7,031 nucleotides of DNA from Lachnospiraceae bacterium. Its GTDB lineage: Bacteria; Bacillota; Clostridia; Lachnospirales; Lachnospiraceae. The stretch is from the NCBI GenBank assembly GCA_016297945.1, contig JAEDFR010000115.1:1-7031 (forward strand). Reading direction: 5' to 3'. Shown here in pieces: positions 1-4,813 of this stretch; positions within the stretch are counted from its first letter, which is position 1; the number at the start of each line of letters is the position of its first letter. Below the pieces are notes generated by a model, which was given only the letters and a program-made list of their open reading frames with translations, made no database searches and had not been told where the DNA came from. The translations under genes were made by a program, and so were the position numbers.

Positions 1-223
1 TCCATGTGTTCAGCCTAGTTCATAAATATGTGTCCAGGATTTTGGGTACATATCACTTTTGTCAAAAGCCTTTTTTATTTGCATCATTGTGGTTATCGAC
101 TTCTAATTAGAAATATAACGAACAAAGTGGTTTTGTCCGCTTTTGAAAGAATGTAAAGTGGTGCGCGATATGAATACAGGCGAGCGCGAGCCGGTTAACT
201 GGATTGACTTATATTGAGTTGAA
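1..223. other. 5' non-coding stretch with small palindromes
   Basis: I see no convincing gene in this stretch. It contains a perfect 12-bp palindrome, TTCTAATTAGAA (101-112), and an imperfect one with a G-T pair, CCGGTTAACTGG (191-202). Both could be operator sites, but nothing identifies a regulator. No tRNA or rRNA signature and no strong hairpin followed by a T-run was found. The closest thing to coding sequence is a 25-codon minus-strand frame (87 down to 10) that lacks a ribosome-binding site. The end of the previous gene probably lies outside the window. Confidence 0.5.
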
Positions 224-240
224 TTGACTTGTATAGAGTG
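201..240. repeat. Degenerate 20-bp tandem repeat upstream of the YcxB-like gene
   Basis: Bases 201-220 and 221-240 match at 16 of 20 positions and share the core ATTGACTT-TAT-GAGT. A shorter echo follows, with TTGTATAG at 229-236 and again at 243-250. The repeat supplies the TTGACT hexamer of the first candidate promoter. It may be slippage-generated sequence or tandem sites for a regulator. Nothing here distinguishes the two. Confidence 0.55.
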
Positions 241-251
241 TGTTGTATAGT
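224..251 (+). promoter_or_regulatory. Candidate SigA promoter, distal
   Basis: TTGACT (224-229) is separated by 16 bp from TATAGT (246-251), so each hexamer matches the SigA consensus at 5 of 6 positions. It lies about 90 bp upstream of the YcxB-like start and inside the degenerate tandem repeat. Transcription from it would run through the second candidate promoter. Confidence 0.45.
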
Positions 252-262
252 GTGTATATTGC

Positions 263-290
263 TTGCACTTTTGCGGAAATCAAGTATAAT
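263..290 (+). promoter_or_regulatory. Candidate SigA promoter, proximal
   Basis: A perfect -10 hexamer, TATAAT (285-290), follows a poor -35 candidate, TTGCAC (263-268), with 16-bp spacing. Transcription would begin near 297, giving a 5' leader of about 40 nt before the ATG at 339. The -10 is convincing and the -35 is weak, so an activator or the distal promoter may matter. Confidence 0.5.
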
Positions 291-338
291 AAAATATGTA
301 TGACTATGCATTTTTGCTTATGCTAGGAGAAAAGGAAC

Positions 339-995
339 ATGGAAAATCAGCAGGATTTTGTATCAGAAGAAAATGTAACCTATGAAAATGAAAGCGATAA
401 AACCGTTAAAACCGATTCGGATCAAGAAAAATACGATGAAACCAATTCGGATGAAATCACAAAAAATCAAGATGAATTATCCGAAGAATATACATATGAG
501 AGCCCCAAGGGAGATCCGTTGTATGAAATAGATGTTCAGATTAAAGCATCGGATTTATATGATTATTCTCTCAGGCATTCCTATACTTCGCTAGGAGGTC
601 TGCTTTCTACAATTGTCGGCGTTTTGATGATATATGCATATTTTGCAAAAAATGCAAGCCCGTTATATTTGATTTTTGGACTTATTGTTGTATTTTATAT
701 TCCAATCAATCTGTTTTTGGTGTCTAAACAGCAGGCCATGCAGGAAACTTTTCAAAAGCCGCTCCACTATGCTTTTTATGAAAACGGAATGGAAGTTTCA
801 CAGGATGATCTTAAGGAAATGATTGGATGGGACTACATTGTGAAAGCGGTGGCAACTTCTAAGAGTATTATTGTCTATACCGGAAAAAACAGAGCATCTA
901 TTTTCCCACGCAGGGATTTGCAACCGGATGCAACCGCGCTGATTCGTGTATTGTCAACGCATGTGGATCCTAAAAAAATGAAAATAAAACAATGA
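339..995 (+). CDS. YcxB-like two-helix membrane protein with acidic N-terminal extension
   Basis: The function is unknown. The protein has 218 residues. Residues 1-60 are hydrophilic and strongly acidic (many E, D, N, K) and look disordered. Two hydrophobic segments follow at about 84-102 and 107-127, separated by a very short loop, so both ends should be cytoplasmic. The C-terminal part (about 140-205) has the pattern of the YcxB-like family: a tract with YENGMEVS, then IGWDYIVKAVATSKSIIVYTG, then FPRRDL, which resembles a small PH-like beta domain. The start is secure because AGGAGA (325-330) lies 8 nt before the ATG. The gene has its own promoter candidates and is separated by 136 bp, including a repeat element, from tsaE, so it is probably not part of the tRNA-modification operon. 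The acidic tail looks long for this family. The family assignment is from memory of its pattern and no biochemical role is claimed. Confidence 0.8.
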   Translation: MENQQDFVSEENVTYENESDKTVKTDSDQEKYDETNSDEITKNQDELSEEYTYESPKGDPLYEIDVQIKASDLYDYSLRHSYTSLGGLLSTIVGVLMIYAYFAKNASPLYLIFGLIVVFYIPINLFLVSKQQAMQETFQKPLHYAFYENGMEVSQDDLKEMIGWDYIVKAVATSKSIIVYTGKNRASIFPRRDLQPDATALIRVLSTHVDPKKMKIKQ

Positions 996-996
996 T

Positions 997-1065
997 ATGA
1001 TACCAGGGTCAAAAGGTCATACAGTGCGTAGCAATCCGTTGGTATCATGGGGGCAAAAGGTCATA
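997..1065. repeat. Structured repeat element: 9-bp inverted repeat plus 16-bp direct repeat
   Basis: ATGATACCA (997-1005) and TGGTATCAT (1040-1048) form a perfect 9-bp inverted repeat around a 34-nt loop. Directly after each arm lies a near-identical 16-mer: GGGTCAAAAGGTCATA (1006-1021) and GGGGCAAAAGGTCATA (1050-1065), 15 of 16 identical with a 44-bp period. The first copy reads as two GGTCA boxes. A TGC-GTA-GCA mini-hairpin lies within the loop (1025-1033). No T-run directly follows the stem, so this is not a classical terminator. It starts 2 bp after the stop of the YcxB-like gene. It could be a dispersed intergenic repeat, a transcript 3'-end structure or a protein-binding array. Confidence 0.6.
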
Positions 1066-1131
1066 TTTTTCATATCTCCATGAAAATGGCGAAGAAGTAT
1101 ACTGGTACTATCAACTTTAGGTTATAAAAAC

Positions 1132-1557
1132 ATGGTAATAGAAACATTTCAAGATAAAGAAACATATCAATTTGGATATCAAATCGGAAAAGCGGCTAAA
1201 GCCGGTGATATTTATGCCTTAATCGGTGACTTGGGCGTTGGAAAGACTGTTTTTACACAAGGTGTAGCGGCCGGACTGGGTATTAAAGAGCCGGTCAACA
1301 GTCCGACTTTTACTATTTTGCAGGTATATGATGAAGGAAGATTGCCTTTTTATCATTTTGATGTATATCGCATCGGTGATCCGGAAGAGATGGATGAAAT
1401 TGGATACGAAGACTGCTTTTTCGGCGAGGGGATTTGTCTGGTTGAGTGGGCCAATCTGATTCAGGATATTATGCCCAAAGAGACCAAATGGATTACGATT
1501 GAAAAAAATCCGGAAAAAGGTTTTGATTATCGAAAAATAACGGTGAAAAATTTATGA
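1132..1557 (+). CDS. tsaE: tRNA t6A biosynthesis ATPase TsaE
   Basis: TsaE (YjeE family) is the small P-loop ATPase that binds the TsaB-TsaD heterodimer and drives repeated cycles of threonylcarbamoyl transfer to A37 of ANN-decoding tRNAs in the cytoplasm. The 141 residues cover the whole family. Visible motifs are the Walker A loop GDLGVGKT (32-39), the switch sequence SPTF (57-60), the YHFDVYR strand (74-80) followed by the EEMDEIGYEDCF helix, and the conserved LVEW (103-106). The ribosome-binding site is weak (TTTAGG, 1116-1121, 10 nt upstream), but the N-terminus aligns with the family without extension. No convincing promoter was found in 1066-1131, so its transcript may start further upstream. 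It ends in an ATGA overlap with tsaB, which implies translational coupling. Confidence 0.96.
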   Translation: MVIETFQDKETYQFGYQIGKAAKAGDIYALIGDLGVGKTVFTQGVAAGLGIKEPVNSPTFTILQVYDEGRLPFYHFDVYRIGDPEEMDEIGYEDCFFGEGICLVEWANLIQDIMPKETKWITIEKNPEKGFDYRKITVKNL

Positions 1558-2309
1558 AAATTCTTGCAATTGACAGTTCGGGGCTGGTAGCCAGTGTCGC
1601 GGTTTTAGAAGATGACAGGCTGCTTGCCGAATATACCATTGATTATAAAAAAACACATTCGCAGACTTTGCTTCCTATGTTGAATGAAGTGAAGCGCATG
1701 ATAGAGTTGGATTTAACAACGATTGATGTTGTGGCCGTAGCGGCAGGTCCGGGATCTTTTACCGGGTTGCGCATTGGTTCTGCAACTGCGAAGGGAATTG
1801 CTGAAGCATTGGATAAACCCATTGCCGAAATTCCTACCATGGACGCTATGGCATTTCAGCTTATTGGCTATGAAGGAATCATTTGTCCGATTATGGATGC
1901 CAGACGCAATCAGGTTTATACCGGATACTATTCCTATATGAAAAAGGAAAAAATTGATCAGACAGTAGATGCTTTTAACGAGACAGGGTTTACTTTTATG
2001 GTTGAAAAACCGCAGTTTGTTGCAGATATGCATGAGGTGATTGAGGAATTGAATGCTATCGGAAGACCGGTTATGTTTTTAGGAGACGGCGTACCTGTAC
2101 AAAATGCTGATATCCGGACTGAGTTGAAAGTGCCTTATGGGTTTGCGCCGGCTAACTGCAACCGGCAGCATGCTTCTGCTGTGGCTGTTTTGGCAGCACA
2201 CTATGTGAAAGAAGGAAAACTGGTCAAGGCATTTGAGCACAAACCGGAATATCTTCGTCTGTCACAGGCAGAAAGAGAACGCATGGAGAAAGAACATGTG
2301 GCAAAATGA
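1554..2309 (+). CDS. tsaB: tRNA t6A biosynthesis protein TsaB
   Basis: TsaB (YeaZ) is the non-catalytic ASKHA-fold partner of TsaD. It scaffolds the TsaD/TsaE complex that makes N6-threonylcarbamoyladenosine at tRNA position 37. The protein is 251 residues, slightly longer than the usual 230-240. The N-terminal lobe carries LAIDSSG (4-10), HSQTLLP (35-41) and the hallmark GPGSFTGLRIG (65-75). The sequence MDARRNQVYTG (114-124) and the C-terminal PEYLRLSQAERE (231-242) are also typical. The start is the ATG in the ATGA overlap with tsaE, 7 nt after CGGTGA (1541-1546). The weak site suggests that translation depends on ribosomes finishing tsaE. The usual downstream partner rimI follows after a 66-bp gap that contains a tandem duplication. 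Confidence 0.96.
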   Translation: MKILAIDSSGLVASVAVLEDDRLLAEYTIDYKKTHSQTLLPMLNEVKRMIELDLTTIDVVAVAAGPGSFTGLRIGSATAKGIAEALDKPIAEIPTMDAMAFQLIGYEGIICPIMDARRNQVYTGYYSYMKKEKIDQTVDAFNETGFTFMVEKPQFVADMHEVIEELNAIGRPVMFLGDGVPVQNADIRTELKVPYGFAPANCNRQHASAVAVLAAHYVKEGKLVKAFEHKPEYLRLSQAERERMEKEHVAK

Positions 2310-2335
2310 TGAGGATCAGATGAGGGAAGAATTCA

Positions 2336-2389
2336 ATGCCGGTAGAAACAAATCCCGGTAGAAGCAAATCCCGGAATGCAGATAAGTAA
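2336..2389 (+). other. 17-codon out-of-frame leader ORF with the best ribosome-binding site before rimI
   Basis: The ATG at 2336 follows GAGGGA (2322-2327) at 8-nt spacing, a much better initiation site than anything in front of the annotated rimI start. It reads MPVETNPGRSKSRNADK and stops at 2387-2389, overlapping the first codons of rimI in another frame. If one copy of the 16-bp repeat at 2341-2372 is removed, this ATG becomes in frame with rimI and reads MPVEANPGMQISK and onward with no stop. It may therefore be the displaced ancestral rimI start, now acting as a leader peptide whose translation feeds reinitiation at 2403. Actual translation is unproven. Confidence 0.35.
2341..2372. repeat. 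16-bp tandem duplication ahead of rimI
   Basis: GGTAGAAACAAATCCC (2341-2356) is followed at once by GGTAGAAGCAAATCCC (2357-2372), with one difference in 16. The unit length is not a multiple of three, so the copy number sets the frame between the good start at 2336 and the rimI body. With two copies they are out of frame. With one copy they would be in frame. Confidence 0.85.
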
Positions 2390-2843
2390 AACGGATACAG
2401 ATATGGAAGTACAGATTGTTAAAATGTCGGCAGATGATGTTGACCGTGTTGTAGAAATCGAACAGGAATGTTTTAGTATGCCATGGACAAAACAGGGATT
2501 TTTAGAGGCGCTGAAACAAAATAATTCTTTCTATTATGTAGCAAAAGTCGGAACGCAGATTGTCGGTCATTGCGGTGCGTACGGTGTGTGCAATGAAGGT
2601 GACATCAATCAGGTGGCAGTGACAAACGCATATCGCAGGCAGGGAATTGCAAGACGATTGGTATCCACGATGATAGAAGAGATGGAAAAGAACGGCTTTC
2701 TGGAAATCACACTGGAGGTCAGAGCCGGAAACAATTCTGCGATTGCTTTGTATGAGAGCCTCGGATTTGTGCAGGAGGGTATTCGGAAAAAATTTTACGA
2801 GAAACCGACGGAAGATGCCATTATCATGTGGAAAAGACAATAA
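2376..2843 (+). CDS. rimI: Ribosomal protein S18 alanine N-acetyltransferase RimI
   Basis: RimI is a GNAT-fold enzyme that transfers acetyl from acetyl-CoA to the N-terminal alanine of ribosomal protein S18. Family signatures are EQECFSMPWT (29-38), the acetyl-CoA pyrophosphate loop YRRQGIARRL (86-95), LEVRAGNNSAIALYESLGF (113-131) and the C-terminal KKFYEKPTEDAIIMW (138-152). E114 and Y126 correspond to the catalytic Glu and Tyr of enterobacterial RimI. The start is uncertain. The ATG at 2376 has no Shine-Dalgarno site, the next Met (M10, 2403) is also weak but fits the domain start better, and an in-frame TAG at 2343 blocks anything further upstream. The best initiation site (2336) is out of frame because of the 16-bp duplication. 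Its position between tsaB and tsaD is common in Firmicutes. Confidence 0.93.
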   Translation: MQISKTDTDMEVQIVKMSADDVDRVVEIEQECFSMPWTKQGFLEALKQNNSFYYVAKVGTQIVGHCGAYGVCNEGDINQVAVTNAYRRQGIARRLVSTMIEEMEKNGFLEITLEVRAGNNSAIALYESLGFVQEGIRKKFYEKPTEDAIIMWKRQ

Positions 2844-2917
2844 CAGAAAAAACCATTATGATGATATATAAAGATATATAAGAGAATTTCATTATTGAGT
2901 GGAAAAGATAAACAACG

Positions 2918-2934
2918 GCGGAAAACATTTCCGC
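2918..2934 (+). other. Perfect hairpin in the rimI downstream spacer
   Basis: GCGGAAA (2918-2924) and TTTCCGC (2928-2934) form a 7-bp stem with a 3-nt loop, ACA. It lies 75 bp after rimI. The sequence after it, TAGGATTC, has no T-run, so it is a poor intrinsic terminator. It may instead mark a processing site or a pause. The spacer between rimI and this hairpin (2844-2917) is A/T-rich and otherwise featureless. Confidence 0.4.
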
Positions 2935-2958
2935 TAGGATTCAGGATACATGTTCCTA

Positions 2959-2969
2959 TATAATATAAT
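2959..2969 (+). promoter_or_regulatory. Possible promoter: two overlapping TATAAT boxes
   Basis: TATAAT occurs at 2959-2964 and again at 2964-2969, sharing one base. No good -35 is present. The best candidate is TTCAGG (2940-2945), 18 bp before the second box and 3 of 6 to consensus. A start near 2976 would fall on the adjacent palindrome. This could give the zinc-protein/rnz/tsaD half of the cluster its own transcript. Confidence 0.35.
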
Positions 2970-2975
2970 CAGTGA

Positions 2976-2989
2976 TTAGCAAATGCTAA
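2976..2989. promoter_or_regulatory. Operator-like palindrome TTAGCA-AA-TGCTAA
   Basis: This is a perfect 6+6 bp dyad with a 2-bp centre, starting 6 bp after the second TATAAT, where transcription would begin. The spacing and symmetry fit a repressor dimer site better than an RNA hairpin, because a 2-nt loop is too tight. I do not recognise the regulator. Confidence 0.35.
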
Positions 2990-3055
2990 CCAAAGCAATC
3001 TTATATGACGTAAGGTTGTTAAGAGCAAATGAAGAAAAGGAAAGGGACATGAATT

Positions 3056-3295
3056 ATGAAAAAATTTGAAAATCATATTTTGAAAGAGGTTTTCTGTAAT
3101 AAGTGCGGAAAGCAGATTGAGGTTGAAAACGGAATGCTTCGAGAGGATTGTTTCGAAGTGAACCGGACATTTGGCTATTTTTCGCATAAAGACGGAGAAA
3201 CACAGACCTGGGATTTGTGTGAAGATTGTTATGATGAATTCGTTCGTTCTTTTCAAATTCCGGTAACCAGTAAGGAAGAAACGGAGCTTATATAA
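3056..3295 (+). CDS. Small putative zinc-binding protein with two CxxC pairs, function unknown
   Basis: I do not recognise an established function. The protein has 79 residues and no signal peptide or membrane segment, so it is probably cytoplasmic. CNKC (14-17) and CEDC (55-58) are spaced like a zinc-ribbon, about 37 residues apart, with one further cysteine at 32. The middle, about residues 35-52, is rich in aromatic and polar residues (NRTFGYFSHKDGETQTW). The C-terminal tail DEFVRSFQIPVTSKEE follows the second pair directly. The start is well supported because AAGGGA (3042-3047) lies 8 nt before the ATG. An overlapping ATG at 3049 runs into a stop within six codons. The stop codon abuts the rnz start (TAAATG), so the two genes are probably cotranscribed and coupled. 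A role connected with tRNA or RNA processing is inferred from position only. Confidence 0.8.
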   Translation: MKKFENHILKEVFCNKCGKQIEVENGMLREDCFEVNRTFGYFSHKDGETQTWDLCEDCYDEFVRSFQIPVTSKEETELI

Positions 3296-4207
3296 ATGTT
3301 AGATGTATGTCTTCTCGGAACAGGGGGCATGATGCCCTTGCCCTATCGTTATCTGACATCCATGATGGCCAGATACAATGGAAAAAGCATATTGATTGAC
3401 TGTGGAGAAGGCACACAGATAGCAATGAAAGAAAAGGGATGGAGTCCGAAGCCAATCGATATCATGTGTTTTACTCATTATCATGCAGACCATATCAGTG
3501 GTTTGCCGGGACTGCTTCTTACCATGGGCAATGCAGAACGGACAGAACCGCTTTTGATGATTGGTCCCAAGGGGCTTGAAAGAGTTGTGAATTCTTTGCG
3601 GACGATTGCTCCTGAGCTTCCGTTTTCGATTGTTTTTCATGAACTCGCAGAGGAAGAAGAAACAATTCCTTTTGAGGGATTTCATATTGATGCTTTTCGG
3701 GTGCACCATAATGTGATTTGTTATGGCTATCGGATTGTGGTAGAACGAAAAGGAAGGTTTATGGTTGACAAGGCGAAAGAGCAGAATATTCCTGTTTCAT
3801 GCTGGAACCGACTCCAACACGGAGAAACGGTTGAGCATGAAGGCAAGCTGTTTACCCCCGACATGGTTATGGGAGAGGCACGAAAAGGAATTAGCGTAAC
3901 CTATTGTACGGATACCAGACCTACAGCTTTAATTGAACAATATGCCCAAAATGTGGATTTGCTGATTTTAGAAGGAATGTATGGTGAGCCGGATAAACTG
4001 CCCAAGGCCAAGGAACATAAGCACATGATGTTTTCGGAAGCTGCCGCAATTGCAGCAAAAGCGCAGCCGAAGGAACTGTGGCTTACCCATTACAGTCCGT
4101 CGTTGATACGTCCGGAGGAATATATCCGGGATATGAAAAAAATATTCCCACGTATTCATACTGCCAAGGATGGCAGAACCGTTGAGTTAGAATTTGAGGG
4201 AGAATAA
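3296..4207 (+). CDS. rnz: Ribonuclease Z (tRNA 3' processing endonuclease)
   Basis: RNase Z is a metallo-beta-lactamase-fold endonuclease that cuts tRNA precursors just after the discriminator base so that CCA can be added. It is needed for CCA-less tRNAs such as the two in this window. The 303 residues match the short form (RNase Z-S). Metal-ligand motifs are all visible: THYHADH (60-66, the HxHxDH signature), the histidine pair in RVHHN (135-139), D206 in CTDTRP, the loop HKHMMFSEAA (241-250) and LTHYSP (263-268). N-terminal LGTGGMMP and IDCGEGTQ (34-41) are also typical. The flexible arm that holds tRNA is present only in altered form: NIPVSCWNRLQHGETV (164-179) aligns with the NIPPGPVYQKIKKGETV type and lacks the Gly-Pro. 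CGGAG (3282-3286) lies 9 nt before the ATG. Confidence 0.92.
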   Translation: MLDVCLLGTGGMMPLPYRYLTSMMARYNGKSILIDCGEGTQIAMKEKGWSPKPIDIMCFTHYHADHISGLPGLLLTMGNAERTEPLLMIGPKGLERVVNSLRTIAPELPFSIVFHELAEEEETIPFEGFHIDAFRVHHNVICYGYRIVVERKGRFMVDKAKEQNIPVSCWNRLQHGETVEHEGKLFTPDMVMGEARKGISVTYCTDTRPTALIEQYAQNVDLLILEGMYGEPDKLPKAKEHKHMMFSEAAAIAAKAQPKELWLTHYSPSLIRPEEYIRDMKKIFPRIHTAKDGRTVELEFEGE

Positions 4208-4211
4208 GTTA

Positions 4212-4796
4212 ATGAAAATGTTTAAGGGAACCAAGGGAATGGTAATCCTGGTATTTTTAGTGTTATTGGTGCTGGGCTATTACTTTTATCTGTCAAACCG
4301 GAGCATGCCGGAAAAGACAGAAGAGATAAGTGTAGAAACCATGACGGCCAGCCAGAAGGTTTTGAGCAGAAATCTGGAAACCAATTATCCGCCATCTCCC
4401 AGAGAAGTGGTCAAATATTTCAGTGAAATTACAGAATGCTATTATAACGAAGAACATACCGACGAGGAACTTCGGGATCTTGGGCTGAAGATGCGGGAAA
4501 TCTATGATGATGATCTGGTTGCAAACCAGACAGAAGAAATGTATTTGTCTTTGTTAAAGTCGGATGTTGAAGAGTATAAGCAAAACAACCGGACGATTTC
4601 GAGTTTTTCTCCGTCTTCGAGTGTAGATGTGGAAACATTTACAAAAGATGGGTATGAATGTGCAAAGCTCTATTGTGTTTATGATATCAACCAGGATGGT
4701 TTACTGTATCAGACGACGCTTTGTTTTATTTTAAGAAAAGACGAGGATGCGCATTATAAAATCTATGGTTGGAAAGCCGTGAAGGATGAAAACTAA
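4212..4796 (+). CDS. Membrane-anchored protein of unknown function
   Basis: I cannot assign a function. From the ATG at 4212 the protein has 194 residues. There is a short basic N-terminus (MKMFKGTKG), one hydrophobic helix (about 9-27, ending LGYYFYLSN), and then a mostly acidic, soluble part that should lie outside the membrane. The helix has no lipobox cysteine and no clear signal-peptidase site, so it is probably an uncleaved anchor. Residues 60-125 look helical (PSPREVVKYFSEITECYYNEEHTDEE). The C-terminal half alternates hydrophobic and polar residues (CAKLYCVYDINQDGLLYQTTLCFILRK), suggesting a small beta sheet. I think it matches a Lachnospiraceae DUF family (possibly DUF6715), but I am not certain. 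I chose ATG 4212 over an in-frame TTG at 4194 because AGGGAG (4197-4202), inside the last codons of rnz, sits 9 nt before it. Confidence 0.82.
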   Translation: MKMFKGTKGMVILVFLVLLVLGYYFYLSNRSMPEKTEEISVETMTASQKVLSRNLETNYPPSPREVVKYFSEITECYYNEEHTDEELRDLGLKMREIYDDDLVANQTEEMYLSLLKSDVEEYKQNNRTISSFSPSSSVDVETFTKDGYECAKLYCVYDINQDGLLYQTTLCFILRKDEDAHYKIYGWKAVKDEN

Positions 4797-4813
4797 GAAT
4801 AGGAAGTGTAATT

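Noticed and set aside
10..87. A 25-codon minus-strand frame (MMQIKKAFDKSD... ending in ELG)
   Set aside because: It has no ribosome-binding site, an upstream in-frame stop, and no similarity I can recognise. It could be a gene remnant, but that cannot be supported.
997..1065. The repeat element read as a CRISPR unit or a riboswitch
   Set aside because: There are only two copies of a 16-mer, with one intervening arm. There is no spacer array and no known aptamer pattern, and the following genes do not suggest a ligand.
1643..2033. Minus-strand open frames inside tsaB
   Set aside because: They lie antisense to a gene with clear family motifs, have low-quality compositions and no ribosome-binding sites. 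The similar minus-strand frames under rimI, rnz, tsaD and ispD were rejected for the same reasons.
2918..2934. GCGGAAA/TTTCCGC hairpin as a rho-independent terminator of rimI
   Set aside because: The stem is good, but no T-run follows, so it is kept only as a structural feature.
4194..4211. TTG start extending the membrane protein by six codons
   Set aside because: It would overlap rnz and place the AGGGAG site inside the coding sequence. The ATG at 4212 has correct spacing and gives a normal basic N-terminus.
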